DNA of 64,000 nucleotides, from assembly GCF_036324505.1 (NCBI RefSeq), contig NC_086368.1:17907878-17971877 (forward strand), read 5' to 3'. Position numbers and translations under genes: made by a program. Within the stretch, counting starts at the first letter, position 1; each line of letters begins with the position of its first letter. The notes under the pieces were generated by a model, which ran no database searches, was not told the origin of the DNA, and saw only the letters and a program-made list of their open reading frames with translations. This DNA is from Eleginops maclovinus (Eukaryota; Chordata; Actinopteri; Perciformes; Eleginopidae). Positions 1-14,931 of this stretch are shown here, one piece after another.

Positions 1-787
1 CAGCGGCTCTTCTTCCTCCGCAGGCTGCGGAAGTTCAACATGGACTCCAGGATACTCTGCAACTTCTACAGGTGCACCATCGAGAGTATCCTGACTGGCT
101 GCATCACCGCCTGGTATGGCAGTTGCACCGCCCTCAACCGTAAGACTCTACAGAGGGTGGTGAAAACTGCTCAGCACATCACCAGGACGGAGTTGCCATC
201 CATGGAGGACCTCTACACCCAGCGGTGTAGGAAGAAGGCCGGTAGGATATTAAAGGACCCCCATCACCCCAGCAACAATCTGTTCTGTCTGCTGCCGTCT
301 GGCAGACGGTACCGCAGCATCCGGACCAAGACCACCAGACTCAGAGACAGTTTTATACCACAGGCTATAAGACTACTGAACTCCTGAGCTGTGTGGGTGT
401 CTACTCGCATCTGTTTATAGTACACACATACATATATATTATACACATCTGCCATACATATCTGTTTATAGTACACATATCTATATATTATACATATCTG
501 CCATACACATCTGTTATACATAATATATGCATCTGTCCATACCTCCTCATTCAACAGTGTAAAGTATTTAAATACTTTCAATGTATTCCACATATGTATA
601 TATTTCACATCCTCAAATCTGTATTGTTAATATTGTAAATATTCTTCTCTCTTTTTCACTATTTTATTTATCTTTTGCACCATGTATGTTGAGTTGTTGG
701 AGGAGCACGCGACATAAGATTTTCATTGCCAACATATACGCTGTATCTGCTGTGCATATGACAAATAAAACCTTGAAACCTTGAAAC
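1..787 (+). mobile_element. 3' end of an L2/CR1-type non-LTR retrotransposon (LINE)
   Basis: Frame 1 is open from the left edge to the stop at 385-387. It encodes the C-terminal end of a LINE reverse-transcriptase polyprotein: the QRLFFLRRLR stretch, then a segment ending in FIPQAIRLLNS, as I recall from fish L2-like elements. The N-terminal part lies outside the window. After the stop comes an AT-rich 3' UTR, and the element ends near 787 in a tandem ACCTTGAAA-type tail (from about 770), typical of L2-clade 3' ends. Exact family not assigned. Confidence 0.8.
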
Positions 788-2875
<2,088 letters not shown>

Positions 2876-4682
2876 TCAGGACAGGTGTTCTTGATTCGGT
2901 TTGAGAGAAGACAGACTGTCATCTCCGCTTTCTTCAACTGGGCTCCGACACAATGATTCATTTTCTGGAAACAAACATCAAAGCACAATTATTATTATTA
3001 TTATTCAACATAAATATACATATTTGTTGTCATTTAACAGATATAAGGCACATTTGGTATAAAACACAAAGCCAGAAACAAATTAAAAAGGTGGGCAACA
3101 TGAGGTAAAAAATGATTAAAATGTGTAATGTAATATTCACCTTGTAGCAACGATGTGTTTCAACTACTTTTACTTCACTTTTACTTTAGCATGCAAAATG
3201 ACCACAAAAACGCTTTTTCAATTCTTTGTCCAGTCAATGTTCTCATATGACTCTCCCCATGCTATTCTTTAAGTTCAATATAGCATTACTTTGAATCCAG
3301 TGACATACTTGGTACTGCAGGTTGAAGATTAACGTGCAGCTTGCAGGTCGCAGCAGTCAGCACAAGCAATCCAACAATTCCAAATATGAGAAGGACCATA
3401 CCTATAAAGCAAGTCAAAGGTTACTTAATTTGAACTTTAATTGTGTTGGATAAAAAAGATAGCAACACATTCTTTACCTGCACCAAAATAGGATATTGAA
3501 TCTGAGGGATGGATTATCCTTGGTGGTCCGTCAACAGCTTTGGTGCTGGTGGTGATGATGCTGGTAGCGGTGGTGATGTTGGTGTTAGTGGCAGGATGTG
3601 ATTTTTTAGCTTTGTCCGCCTCATGTGAATGGTGGGATGTTATTCTTGTGAGTACAGAAACTGTGTTTGATGTGGTGGCTGCAGTGATGTAACTGTCCAT
3701 ATTACATAGGACATCTGACGTCTTGTTTCCAGGCAATTTCACTCCTGATTTACATCTAGAATGAAGGATAAATGATGCAGCTTTCAAAATCAATGTAGTT
3801 GAAATTATTTGTTTTTTATATGCGTGTGCAGATTCGAAACATTATAATATACATACTCTTTCCATTTCTGACATTGTGAGCCGATGTGTGAGCTGAAAAA
3901 TCCATCTTCACACTCTGAACATTCTGGTTGTTGTGGAGAAATAATACATAAAATGTTAAAATTAAAAATGTACATTATAGTTTCTATACATTTGGTATAC
4001 ATTCTTGGATTAAATGTACCTCCATGTTTTAGTTCAAATCCCATTTTACATCGGCACGTGGAAGAATCATGGCGAACAAATCCCCCACGGCACTGACATT
4101 CAGTGTCTGTCTCTTTTGTGCACTTCACTTTAAGAACACTTCCCTTCACTACAACAAAAGAAAATCAACATCATATCACATGGACACGATAAATGTACTT
4201 TCTTCTATTACAAAAATGTATCCAGATTGATTTAGTTTGGTACTATTACATCTGAATCGGATCTAAAGCCAAAGTATTTAAAATAATATGCAATTTCACA
4301 TTATTGTTTTGTTTTTTGTAAAATACATCATACCCAATCTTTTACACTTACTGTGATCACAATGTGTACAAGCTTTGCAGTATTGGGAATGATTCTCAAC
4401 AGGTTGAAAATAGCCATCCGGGCAGGGTTCACAAAAACTCTCTCTGGAACGAACCCGAACATTTATTCGCTGACCTTGAATTATTTCAGAAGCACACAAG
4501 GAATGTGAGAAAGGTGTAACCCAAAAAACATTAGTATATTCTATAGCATTATTCAGAACAAAAAGAAAACTCACAGTTTAGTATGAAAGTCACACTTTAC
4601 CTGAAGGGCACTTCTGGGCATCCAAATCATAAATCAGTTCATAAAAAGTTAAAGTGAATATGAGCAGTTTGAGCAGGATCAT
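2876..4682 (-). CDS. tnfrsf9: TNF receptor superfamily member, TNFRSF9 (4-1BB/CD137)-like
   Basis: Seven exons (-): 4601-4682, 4352-4474, 4020-4148, 3857-3923, 3478-3755, 3309-3401, 2876-2964. Phases agree throughout and give 286 aa. The start is the ATG at 4682, followed by a hydrophobic signal peptide. Cysteine-rich TNFR repeats follow (for example CEPCPDGYF, CQCRGGF and ECSECEDGFF), then a Thr/Ser-rich stalk, one transmembrane segment (around VLLIFGIVGLLVLTAATC) and a short tail. The tail contains PVEES, which fits the PxEE TRAF-binding consensus. Known biology: such receptors are type I T-cell co-stimulators that signal through TRAFs to NF-kB. The repeat layout resembles TNFRSF9, and the 1p36 neighbours agree. 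TNFRSF4, TNFRSF18 or a fish-specific paralogue remain possible. Confidence 0.75.
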
Positions 4683-7084
4683 GTTCAAAAGTTCAGTGCT
4701 GGCAATTGCCGCTTTGTTTCCTGTTTGAAATACCACAGAGTGAGACAGAGACTACCCAGATATGGAAATGCCATTATCTTATAGACATGAAATACCCATG
4801 TGTGTATCTGAGACAGAATGAATCACATGTATTCATCCACAACTTTTTTTTTCTTAAGCTGGAAACATTTAGGGTTTGATGACATAAATAGGAATGAATA
4901 CACATATAAGCCAAAACCTTTAGTATACTTAATGTCTTTTTTGTGACCTAATACTTTACAATGACAAAAAAAACTTTTTAAAAACTGAAAATAATACGAA
5001 TGATAGGTTACATTAAGCAAGTTTGCAGTCAAGTGTTATTCCATCTAAGTATTTTAGGACCAACCAACATGTTTACTATTGCAGTATAAACCTGAAAAGC
5101 AAGCAACTACACCTTGAGTTAAGGTTTTTGTTTTTCACAATGATATTTGTTTAGTGCTTTTTTTTAAAATATGTTAATGTGTATACACACACAATACATT
5201 GCAAAAGTATGCTCATTCATGGGGAATGATCTTGAATCCAAAAAAAAGACACAGGCATGACATTTTAGTAAGAAAACAATTTGTGTCATAATGTTTTCCA
5301 CAAAAAAACACTACAAACTCCACTGACAAAGTATTCAGTAATTCCATTGTTCAAACAGCCATGTGTTTTTGACTTAACTTGTGCCAAAATGTACATTTTG
5401 ATGATAAGACCTTAATTTGATAGATAAAAGAAATTGTTGTACATGTTAGGGAATATTTTTGTGTAAGCTTGTAAATCTTTAGCTCATTTGCATCTCTTCT
5501 CTCTGTTCTCCTTTGACCTGGCTCTACGGCATTGCAGGTATTGTTATCTCCATTAAGAAGGGGCAGCCTGGGCTTCCGAAGCCTTGTTGTTCCCACAGTG
5601 GGTACAAGCTCATGCTGACCTAAGATTGGCTTTATTGTTTAGGGACAGCTAGCGCCAGTTTATCTGGCCCACTATGCTCGGGTAAGCACCTTATTTGTGA
5701 CCTAAATGACAGTTTAAGTTAAACGTATTGTCTGAAATTGTTTGAAGAATGTTGTTTATCCATTTGGAACTAGTTAAAACCTCTTCCTATTGTTGAGATC
5801 TTCAGAATTGGTTTGGCAACCGCTGTGGCAACTCGCGTCTACAGTAAATGTCTTGTCAATTCTCCGGCCGTAACTCCAAATAAACCCAACAGTGTTTTGC
5901 CATCAAGTTCCTCCTCTCCGGTGTCTCTCTGAGTTTCGTCTCCATTGCTTCAGAAGTTTCCACCACAATACATTAGATGCAGTTAAAGGTAATAATCATT
6001 TTCCATATTTATCAGCCTGCTCCACTATAAAAGATGTTATAAAACAGAAATGTATTCTCAAAACAGCCTTAGTGCTTTTGGGCAGTGTTATCCTTTATTT
6101 GGGCTATTTTTATACTTTCAGAACAAATAGGAAAATATGAAGAAAAAAACCCAGCTGTTTACATGTCGGAAACTATGAAGCTTCATGTTTCTTCGCCAGT
6201 AAAACACAACATACCTTTGCTCATGGACTCAAAGAGCAGATGGAAATAACCACATGTTCTAGATCAGTCTGCAAGATAAAAGCACAAATTGCAAGCTAGC
6301 TTCTTCAAAGCATTGGTTTAACATACACCTCCACCTAAGTTTGAGGTGGCTGTCACTCAGTGAAATAAAAAACTAAACCACTTTTTAACAAGGCTATCAA
6401 AAAAATCCATCTGGTTAAGTGCCTGGTTGTTATCTTGATACAATATTACCATAAGTAACATAATGGAATTAATCAAGTGGAGCTGTTTAGGACAAAGTGA
6501 ATTTCTAGATTATCTATTATTATCTAAATGTGTTATGTATGACCTTGTCTGGTGCAACAAAACTAACTGGAGATCCAGAGAGATGTCAATCCAGCCCCTT
6601 TTATATCACACAATCTTGAGAAGGGGACTAATCAGGTTATGTGGGCGGACCGTCTGCTCAGAGGGGCTTTAATAAAGAAAGTATGCTTTCTCATGGGTAC
6701 ACTCTTTTGCTATATTGAATGAATTTGAAGGAGGTAATTATTTTGTGCCTTGCCCTTGAATGGAAAAGGTTTTACAGAACTTATAATTGACATTACGATA
6801 TGAGACCAAGAAGATTGTACATGAGCCAGCTTCACTGAACTCTTTCAACTGGTCACCATTTTCAGGTGTACAGAGAAGTTGTTTACCAGAAGAGAAAGTT
6901 TAGATGGTTGCCGGACTTTTGCAAATCTTTTTACCAGTTGACAAACAAATTAGCAGCATGGAAATGGACAAAATACTGCACCTTAAAAGTAATATTTACA
7001 TTTAAATGTTTTCTTTACCTTGTTACTGGCAGACTGCATATAACAGAGAGACCATCCTTAACCAGCCCAAGTACTGTACTTTCG
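4683..7084. other. Intergenic, AT-rich; possible LTR-like segment at about 5440-5975
   Basis: No gene recognised. Within about 5440-5975 there is a start TGTTAGGG, an octamer-like ATTTGCAT at about 5488, and AATAAA at about 5878 followed by a T/C-rich end. This arrangement could be a solo LTR, but I found no convincing target duplication, so it stays a weak suggestion. Confidence 0.25.
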
Positions 7085-7243
7085 TAACATTTTTAGGTAC
7101 TTGTACTTTACTTGAGAATTTCCATTTTATTCTACTTGATACTTCTACTCCACTACATTTTAAGAGGGAAATAATATAATTTTACTCCACTACATTTATT
7201 TAACAGCTTTAACTACTTTTAACAAAAGACATATCTACTAGAG

Positions 7244-7828
7244 CAGTGATTCTTAACCGTGGGGCCGCGGTATATATATATATATATATATAAAGACTTC
7301 ACAGATTATAAGGCTATAGTTTCATTTGCACTTTATTTCAATTTTATTTACAGTTTATTTCATTTAAAAAAATATTCATATTATTGGAATGTATTTATTT
7401 TGTCACCTTTTTATTGATTGATTGATTTATATATATATTTGTGATTTTTTTATTATAAGTAAAATCTAAATATTGGTCCTTTTTTAATTAAAAAGCCTGA
7501 CTTGATCCTTTAAAAAAAATCTTGTCCCGGCTTGATTTGTGTCAGGAATGAGGCCTATAAGCCTGTTCAGTGGCTTGAGTGGCTTGTGTGTGCAGGTTTA
7601 CATACACATGTCTAATAAAAGTCTTTGTGATGATCCCATTTTATCATGTCATTTTATTTGACAAGGTTTTTGCTTGTTAAACTGTAAGTGGATTTGGTTT
7701 ATTATTGAATACAAATCAAACCGTGAGTGAGGTCAATTAAACCTATACAGTGTAAATATTTAATGGGCCCCGGGCCACTTTGTACTATAAAGATTGGGCC
7801 TCAAGGTCAAAAAGGTTAAGAACCCCTG
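7244..7828. mobile_element. Non-autonomous hAT-type DNA transposon with 8-bp target duplication
   Basis: The ends read CAGTGATTCTTAACC and GGTTAAGAACCCCTG, imperfect terminal inverted repeats of the hAT/Charlie CAGnGnTTCTTAACC style. The element is flanked by a perfect 8-bp direct repeat TACTAGAG (7236-7243 and 7829-7836), the diagnostic hAT duplication. The 585-bp body is AT-rich, contains a short (AT)n at about 7271-7292 and has no coding capacity. Confidence 0.88.
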
Positions 7829-7986
7829 TACTAGAGTACTTACTCTTTTAGTCACAAAAGTGTCAAATTATTGAGATATTTGACCAAAACTCATTCAGAA
7901 CTGTGTTTGTCTTCAACAGTAACATGCAACTTAATGCAACAATATTATCTAGAAATGTCTCATATATAAAAATGATTATATACACA

Positions 7987-8200
7987 CACTGAAAAAACTG
8001 AACCGTTGACTTTAATTAAATGTAGTACGTCAACAGATTTCACATAACTGTATTAGGTTAGGTGAAAGCAGTAATATTACGTTTAAATAACAAATATTAG
8101 GTTTGACATAATATTGTTTTGCTTTCAACTAACCTAATACATTTATGTGAAATGTGTTGACTTAATACATAATTAAAGTCAACGTTTCAGTTTTTCATTG
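7987..8200. mobile_element. Palindromic (fold-back) MITE
   Basis: Left arm from 7987 (CACTGAAAAAACTGAACCGT...) is an imperfect reverse complement of the right arm ending at 8200 over roughly 80 bp. Both arms carry GTTGACTTTAATTA, TTTCACATAA and TATTAGGTTAG. A loop of about 50 bp separates them. Long-armed hairpins of this kind are typical MITEs. No target duplication was established. Confidence 0.7.
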
Positions 8201-8280
8201 CAAGTTGGTACATTTTGCTGATAATACTTTTATACTTTTACTTAAGCAAGTAATACTTTTTCTTGTAATTAAATATGTTT

Positions 8281-8758
8281 TACAATAATAAATTGCTACT
8301 TACACTGAAGTGTTGAATTGTCTTGAAATGTGCTCACAGGCGTTGGTTTGGTTCTGCTTTGTTCTTGAATGTCTGTAATATCGAAAGGATCCAGTAGGTG
8401 GTGGTAACCTGACGTTCTTTTTATTAAAAGAAGAAACTAGTCACGACTCCAAATTCTGTAATGCGACATGTCGAAAAGCAAGTCAGATGAAATGCGGCAC
8501 TACTGAGCAATACTACTTGATGTTGTTTAGTTGTTGTTAAAAGAGAAACTGTCACACCAGGCGTTTACCCAGTAAGTGTAAAGCAGTCATTGTCTTTCGT
8601 TGTAATATTACTTCCCAATTTGACGCTTTTTTCTACTGAAACACATGTTTAAACTGTTAGAAAAACAAATAATAATTGGGGGTTTTCTCTGTGAAACAAG
8701 GAACTACACAATCTGTTGCAGCGGGTCTGTATAGTGATCCTGCCTTTTAAAAAAAACA
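8281..8758. promoter_or_regulatory. Upstream flank and presumed promoter/5' UTR of ddi2
   Basis: Non-coding sequence up to the ddi2 start at 8759. No TATA box or clear CpG island seen. The role is inferred only from position. Confidence 0.35.
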
Positions 8759-9411
8759 ATGCTGGTCACCGTTTTCTGTGCGCCGAGGGATAGCCCAGAA
8801 ACCACCTTCGCCCTCGATGTATCCCCAGAGCTGGAGCTGAGAGACTTTATAGCACTTTGTGAACTGGAATCAGGAATCCCAGCTGGGGAAATCCAGGTAA
8901 GAGCCAGGCTAGCTGTAGCCAGAGAGCTAACGTAGCTAAGAGCTAGCTAGCTGACTGACTAGCATGAATCGGACGTTTGCTGTTTTGATGGACGGTGTGT
9001 TGCGATCAGGAACACACATGACACCGACATGTGCCTTCAAGGGTTATTTTTTATTTGTTCCATCAGTTATTAACAAGCAAATGGCTTTAGCTGAGGGTGA
9101 AATTAAAACTAAGTAACCTAGCTGCTGTCCAACTGATAAAGACTGAGGCTAACTGTTACACGAAGTTAGAAAAAAATGATTGCTTTCTTATCTTTTTTCG
9201 TGACACATTGTGCTCCAGTAATGTAAGAATACAAAATACGTTATTGTTTTAAGTTCTTTCCAGCTAAAGGCTGACATTTGTGTCTGTGTAAAATCTGTAA
9301 ACAATAAGGGGACATTATAACACAACATAGCACACATTAAAACACATTTAGAGAAAAGTAGTTGGGAAGTTTCATTAAAAGAAGCACTGACTGAATCCAG
9401 TAGCAAGGAGG

Positions 9412-9473
<62 letters not shown>

Positions 9474-12400
9474 CAATGAGGATAAACGATGTAACTAGAA
9501 TAACTGACTGGTTGTGTCAGTTTTAGGCCTAATCTGAAACAGTTTTGATAATTAAAACAATTCTCAACTGAAAATGTTAAATGTTCTCTGATTTCACTTT
9601 CCAAAGTGATGATTTGCTTCCTTTTTTGGAACATGTTGTAACATGTACAGACTCTAAACTGTGGTAGACAACATGCTGCCAAAATGCTCGTTTCATAATG
9701 AATATAGGTTTCCAGTTATGTTTTTTTCCATTTATACGGGAACACTGGAAACAGAAAGTTAGGGTTATATAATTACCTGAAACAAATGCAATGATAGCTA
9801 TTAAAATAACGTTGTACACCTGCCTTGTAAAGTAGTTTTTACAAACCACTGAATTGTTGAGCCAGTGCAAATATTATATACAGTTAAGTCTTCTTGCAAA
9901 TGGAGCTAACGACTGCATTATTTTTTAACAATTGGACAATATTGTTTGTGTTAGGCATGCTTAGCTAATTTAGTTGTGTATTTTATAATATAATATCATT
10001 ATATTTAACAAAAGCAATAACCTGTACACCTTTTGTTTGATGATGAATTGTTTTTTCCGTAACAGGTCACATATATAGAACAGCCCCTAAAAGACCCAAC
10101 TCGTGCCTTGGGGACCTATGGTGTTAAAGATGGAGATGTGGTGGTTCTCAGGCAAGTTGACAGAAGGCCACCATCAACTCAGCCAGCATTTCCAGGTAAC
10201 ACAAGTTTCTTGAAATTATAACGCTTAATTGGGGGTCTCCTATTATGTTCTTTTATGGCATATATTATTGGTCTCAAATATATATTAAAAAAACATGTCT
10301 CTGATGTGATTTGCTCAAAATACCAAACAGATCATTGATTTTAGCATGTCCGCTAGCCCTGTTTCAGCCCCTTTTTGAAAGTGCTGATTCTGTGACTGTC
10401 GCTTTAAATTTAAAGCTGAGCTGAAGCTTCCCACGCCCCTTTGGAGCGTCATGATCTCTGTCAGAAGAGAGACGTTTCTAACGGAGAAACTCAGCTAAAT
10501 GCTGCCGTGATTAAACGCCATATTATGTTCAAAACCACATCAAGCATTATTTCTGAAACACTTCTCAGTGTTTACCACTATAACAGACATTATTTGTATT
10601 ATATATACAACAACTCTCCTGCAGACCTGCTGAATACACAGACACAGCAGCAGCAGAGGGGATTCAGCTCGCGACTGTATATTGGGGATGATGGGTTGAG
10701 ACGTGTCACGTGGGTGGGACGTTGCCAGGAGTTCAATGTAAAGCCAGCCCACATTTCCATCATATCGGCAGCAAATCTGCATCAGCTCGTTTTTACCCGC
10801 GTTTTTAGAGATGTGGGTAGGGAGGAAAAGAGAGAGGGTTGTATTTTCTGACATTTTGTGAGTCTCCTTACACACCGGGGACACATTTTGATGTATAAAA
10901 GACTAAAAAAAGTGCATTTTGCATAATAGGGGACCTTTTAAAGTGGTGGTGGAATGATGTTGCGTCAGACAAAAAGCAAACTATTTGAAAAAAAACAGAA
11001 GATTTTTCAGTTCGATTTTGGAATATTCTAGTAAATTAGTTCACACGTTTTGTTAAGCAGGACAAATCTACATATTTTAACACCACTTTGAGGATTTAGG
11101 AATTGTAAATGTATAACGTTTGGCTTTAAACAAGCAACTTCACGGTTTTATGTATTCAGCCCCCCCCCCCCTCCCTTAAAGCTAAAGTTGGATTCCTGTT
11201 CGGTGTGCTGAAATGTAATAGTGTCATTTAGATACTTCTTTGAAACCGCCTTTTTTATGATGAGAAGAAGCGATAGACTTTTCCGAATGGGGTATTTACT
11301 CAAGTATTTTATGTGTAAACAAACTCAAAAGTATCTAAGGCTTGTGCGAACTACACATCTAACCAGAAACGTATTTTTAAAAAAGCATTGACTGGGCAAA
11401 AACACATTAACGTTAAATCTTGCAGGAATACAGTAAAAGGGTTATATCTCTAGGGACACAAGAAGGCAACACCAGTAAACTAACTACAACAAAATATTTA
11501 TGCATCAACTATAATCTCACTTCTTGTCCTTGTAAAGTGCTGAACTTTCACAATGTATCTCTTGTACTCCTAAGGTCTACCACATATTGACTTTCGTTCT
11601 ATCACAATCCCCGGCACCTCATCTTCATCTGGTCAACGTGGTGCCATGAGGACACAGCAGCAACAGGCTTCACAGCCCCAGCCATCGCAGCCGCAGCCTC
11701 AACAGCAGCCGCAGCGTGCCACACAATCTTCTACGCCAGCGGCCTTTCGCGGCTCCTCTCCTCAGGGGATGGATGACCCTGCCTTACTCCAGCAGATGCT
11801 ATTATCCAATCCACACGAGCTTTCACTCCTTAAGGAGCGAAACCCGCCACTTGCCGAGGCTCTGCTGAGCGGAGATATTGGTAGAGAAGAGCATTAATGT
11901 CACGTGCCGCAATCTATGTTTATGTTTCTTTACAATACCAGATCTTAACCTGGCATGTCATTGTATATTTCCACCTCTTCAGAGCGTTTCACCAAAGTGC
12001 TGCTGGAGCAACAGCAGGATCGAGCCAAGAGAGAGCAAGAGAGGATCAGACTTCTGACTGCTGATCCTTTTGATATAGATGCCCAAGCAAAGATTGAAGA
12101 GGACATCAGGTATGGTATAGAACATCTAGACATTTTTATAACACACAAAAGCCCTTTTTCCAGCATGGTACAGCTCAGTTTTACTTCCCAAGCTAGATAA
12201 TGCGGTTATTATTTTGTAATATAACAATTTCTTTCATTTTTCTTATTGAAATGTACTATTTAAAATAGCCTAAGGGAAAGCAGCTTACTCATTAACATGA
12301 ACAGCATGTTTTCAGTATCTATAATAATGAAAATCCCTTACTCTTGTGTTTTTGCATATTCCAGGCAGCACAATGTTGAAGAAAACATGACCATTGCAAT

Positions 12401-14931
12401 GGAGGAGGCGCCAGAAAGCTTTGGGCAGGTGGTTATGCTCTACATTAACTGCAAAACCAATGGACACCCTGTGAAAGCTTTTGTTGACTCAGGTAATGAG
12501 CATTACATCCCGATTCCATCTGTTGTAGTTTAACAGGCTCAACTTGCTGTCGTGTTTTAGTTTTTGTTTGTGGTATGACAGATAAAAAAGATTACTGTAT
12601 AAAGTTTCTGATTTGCATAACATCAGGGTGTGCATTTTGTGATCAAAGTAATCATTTTATCTGATCACACAGATTACCCAAGATACATGTAGGATGATTA
12701 CACTGCATTGTATTGCTTCTTCTTTGAACAGGCCTTTTGTTATATGTTGAATAAGATTAAGACATTCTAGAGCCCTGACATTGCTTGTTTTTAGGAGCCC
12801 AGATGACCATCATGAGTCAAGCATGTGCTGAGCGCTGTAACATCATGAGGTTGGTGGACCGTCGCTGGGCCGGGATCGCAAAGGGAGTGGGCACCCAGAA
12901 GATCATTGGCAGAGTTCATTTGGGTAGGTATTTTTTAACTGTTTTTTCTTTGAAGCATGTCCATAGTAGTTTCCAGAAGAAAAAAAGAACCCTTCATTTA
13001 TGATATTCCAATCTTTGGTGACATTTATTTATACTCCTTGCAGTCAGACAAACTCCTCCTGCTGTTTGAACATGTGCTGTATGGTTATATAGCATAGTTT
13101 GGCAGAATTACTGGGTGTTTTTGAGTCAACTTCCTATGAACTCTCACACAGAATAATGTTTCCAAACTGGTTTTATTTCAAGCTGCTGATGTGAAAGTTA
13201 TTGCATGTGAGGTATATCTTGTAGGGATGTTTGTGAAGATGATGAAGAAGTCTCCGTAGATACCACACATGACTTTTCATTTTCATTATTTTGTGTTCTT
13301 TCGTTTGACTCGTGTAGCTCAGGTCCAGATAGAGGGAATCTTTCTTCCTTGTTCTTTCTCCATCTTGGAGGACCAGCCAATGGACATGCTGCTTGGCCTG
13401 GATATGCTGAAGAGACATCAGGTGTGAGCCTGTTTTCTTTTATCTGTGCTTAGTATGCAGTTTGCTTTAGGAATTAATAACACAATACAGGGATTTCCAC
13501 TTTGTACCATAAAGTTGAACTATATCCGTGAGCATAATTTGTCGTGATTTCTTGCAGTGTTCGATCGACCTGAAGAGGAACTTGCTTCTGATTGGGACCA
13601 CAGGCACTGAGACTCACTTCCTGCCTGAGGCGGAGCTGCCAGAGTGTGCCCGGCTGGCATACGGACCAGAGGGCAGAGAAGATAACCGTCCAGATGAGAC
13701 AGGTGACAGAGAACTGGCGGAGGCTCTACAGAGGTCCATACAGGAAAGCGGTAAGACCCAGTCTTCCATCTCTGCTCCGTGGCCTGTGTTTCATTGGGCT
13801 TGTTTCAGCTAAGTTAGAATCATATTTGCATGTGCCACTTAAAGCTTTTTACTCTCAACCCCATTTATGCAGTCATCATCAGTCACATGATCACTTCATG
13901 CCATCACCTCAGCAAATGATATGTGCTTTAGAATATGACGGCGCCAGGAAATTGAGAGATGTCTGTCAGCAAAGTAAAAGCGTTTATGATAAAAATAAAA
14001 AATGAGTTCCTGGCTAAGATCAAGCTTTTAAGGCTTGAAGGGAAACACACTCGGTCTGTTGGTCGCTTGTTTCTGCACGTGAAGGAACTTTAAGCCGCAT
14101 TTATTATTAAGATTTGAAACAATTTATATAAAGCCATTACTGAGTTGTATGGTTAATTGGGCTCCACTAGTTGTTAGTTGCCCTGTCTCGGTGGATGTTG
14201 TAGTATTTACTATTGACCTTGGAAAAAGCACTAGAGCACCAATGGCTCCAATGCGTAATGGAGCCATCAGTGCTAGACCACAGTACTAAGTGTGTGTTGA
14301 TGCAATGTTTCGGCACTGAGCAGCAGTGAGAGATCAGCACTTGAAGCTTCCTACAAAGACAAACTGAAAAACACATCTTGGGATGATATAAACATAGATA
14401 GTTGTCATTATGAAATACATTTGTTTACACAGCACATTTTCTTATTCAAAAGTGTTTCCCTTTAATGCTTTTCAAAGCATACATTGATGTTTTTGCCATT
14501 GCCATTGATACACTTAGTCTGTGTTGCAAGTCATGTCCAGTAATGGCTGCACATTGCAATTGGATTCACAGTAAAAGCAGCGGCAGTAAGTACATTGGAT
14601 TCTCTTTCGAACAGCAGCCATGTGGAATGAGGAATCCATCATAAGAGGAATTGATCAGCCGTTGAAGCACTTTGATTCATGACTATGGTGGCTAATGGAT
14701 TCTGACCATATGTCCTACTGATTTGAGTTTTCTGAGGTTCACTGACGGGTTATGTGATTACTCTGTGTGATAGAACAAAGGCTCTCGTTCTTTTGGATGA
14801 CACTTTTCACATCTGTGTGTGAAAAGGCTGATAGGTTGGTGCATGCTCTGTGTGTGACTGCTAACTTTCTCCATCCCTTTGCATGATGTGTGTGTGGTGT
14901 GCGCTCTAACCCCTGAGCAGGACAGCACTGA
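8759..14931 (+). CDS. ddi2: Ddi2, ubiquitin-like/retropepsin-domain aspartic protease
   Basis: Nine coding exons: 8759-8896, 10066-10195, 11575-11880, 11983-12109, 12365-12492, 12795-12923, 13318-13421, 13558-13750, 14921-14931 (stop). Phases agree and give 421 aa; I recall human DDI2 as about 399. Residues 1-75 form the ubiquitin-like domain. A Gln/Pro/Ser-rich linker follows, then the helical region ([21 protein letters not shown]) and the retropepsin domain, with catalytic Asp about 275 in DSGA. The DSGA codons are split by an intron between exons 5 and 6. Known biology: DDI2 cleaves polyubiquitinated NRF1 (NFE2L1), activates proteasome genes and helps remove stalled proteins. The last 49-nt exon (14921-14969) supplies the stop, giving a C-terminus ESGQH. 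Skipping it joins the frame to the downstream RSC1A1-like exon. Confidence 0.95.
9412..9472. repeat. (AT)n microsatellite in ddi2 intron 1
   Basis: Uninterrupted AT dinucleotide run seen directly. Confidence 0.95.
10234..10935. mobile_element. MITE in ddi2 intron 2 (TIR GGTCYCCTATTATG)
   Basis: The left end GGTCTCCTATTATG (10234) and the right end CATAATAGGGGACC (to 10935) are inverted repeats with one mismatch over 14 bp. The 0.7-kb body is more GC-rich than the surrounding intron and carries a spurious 136-codon frame. I recall this terminal sequence from abundant fish MITEs. Target duplication is unclear, so the superfamily is not assigned. Confidence 0.6.
14232..14277. other. Short hairpin in ddi2 intron 8
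   Basis: AATGGCTCCA and TGGAGCCAT are inverted around a short loop (ATGCGTAA), and the stem extends imperfectly outwards through CTAGAGCACC and AGTGCTAG. A small structured RNA or MITE relic is possible. Nothing else supports a gene. Confidence 0.3.

Larger units (their letters stand above)
7085..8280. repeat. Dispersed teleost repeat interrupted by two younger insertions
   Basis: Sequence at about 7085-7243 (TTGTACTTTACTTGAG, then CTACTCCACTACATTT twice) is a repeat I recall from many percomorph genomes. It resumes after the hAT element at 7829 with TACTAGAGTACTTACTC, and again at about 8220-8280 after the palindromic MITE. Both insertions are therefore younger than the host repeat. A related copy lies at 63170-63660. 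Confidence 0.6.

Noticed and set aside
5440..5975. Solo LTR of an endogenous retrovirus
   Set aside because: Some LTR-like signals are present, but no matching target duplication, second LTR or internal coding sequence was found; listed only as a weak possibility.
10441..10851. 136-codon open frame on the plus strand
   Set aside because: Lies wholly inside the MITE in ddi2 intron 2 and shows no protein-like motif.
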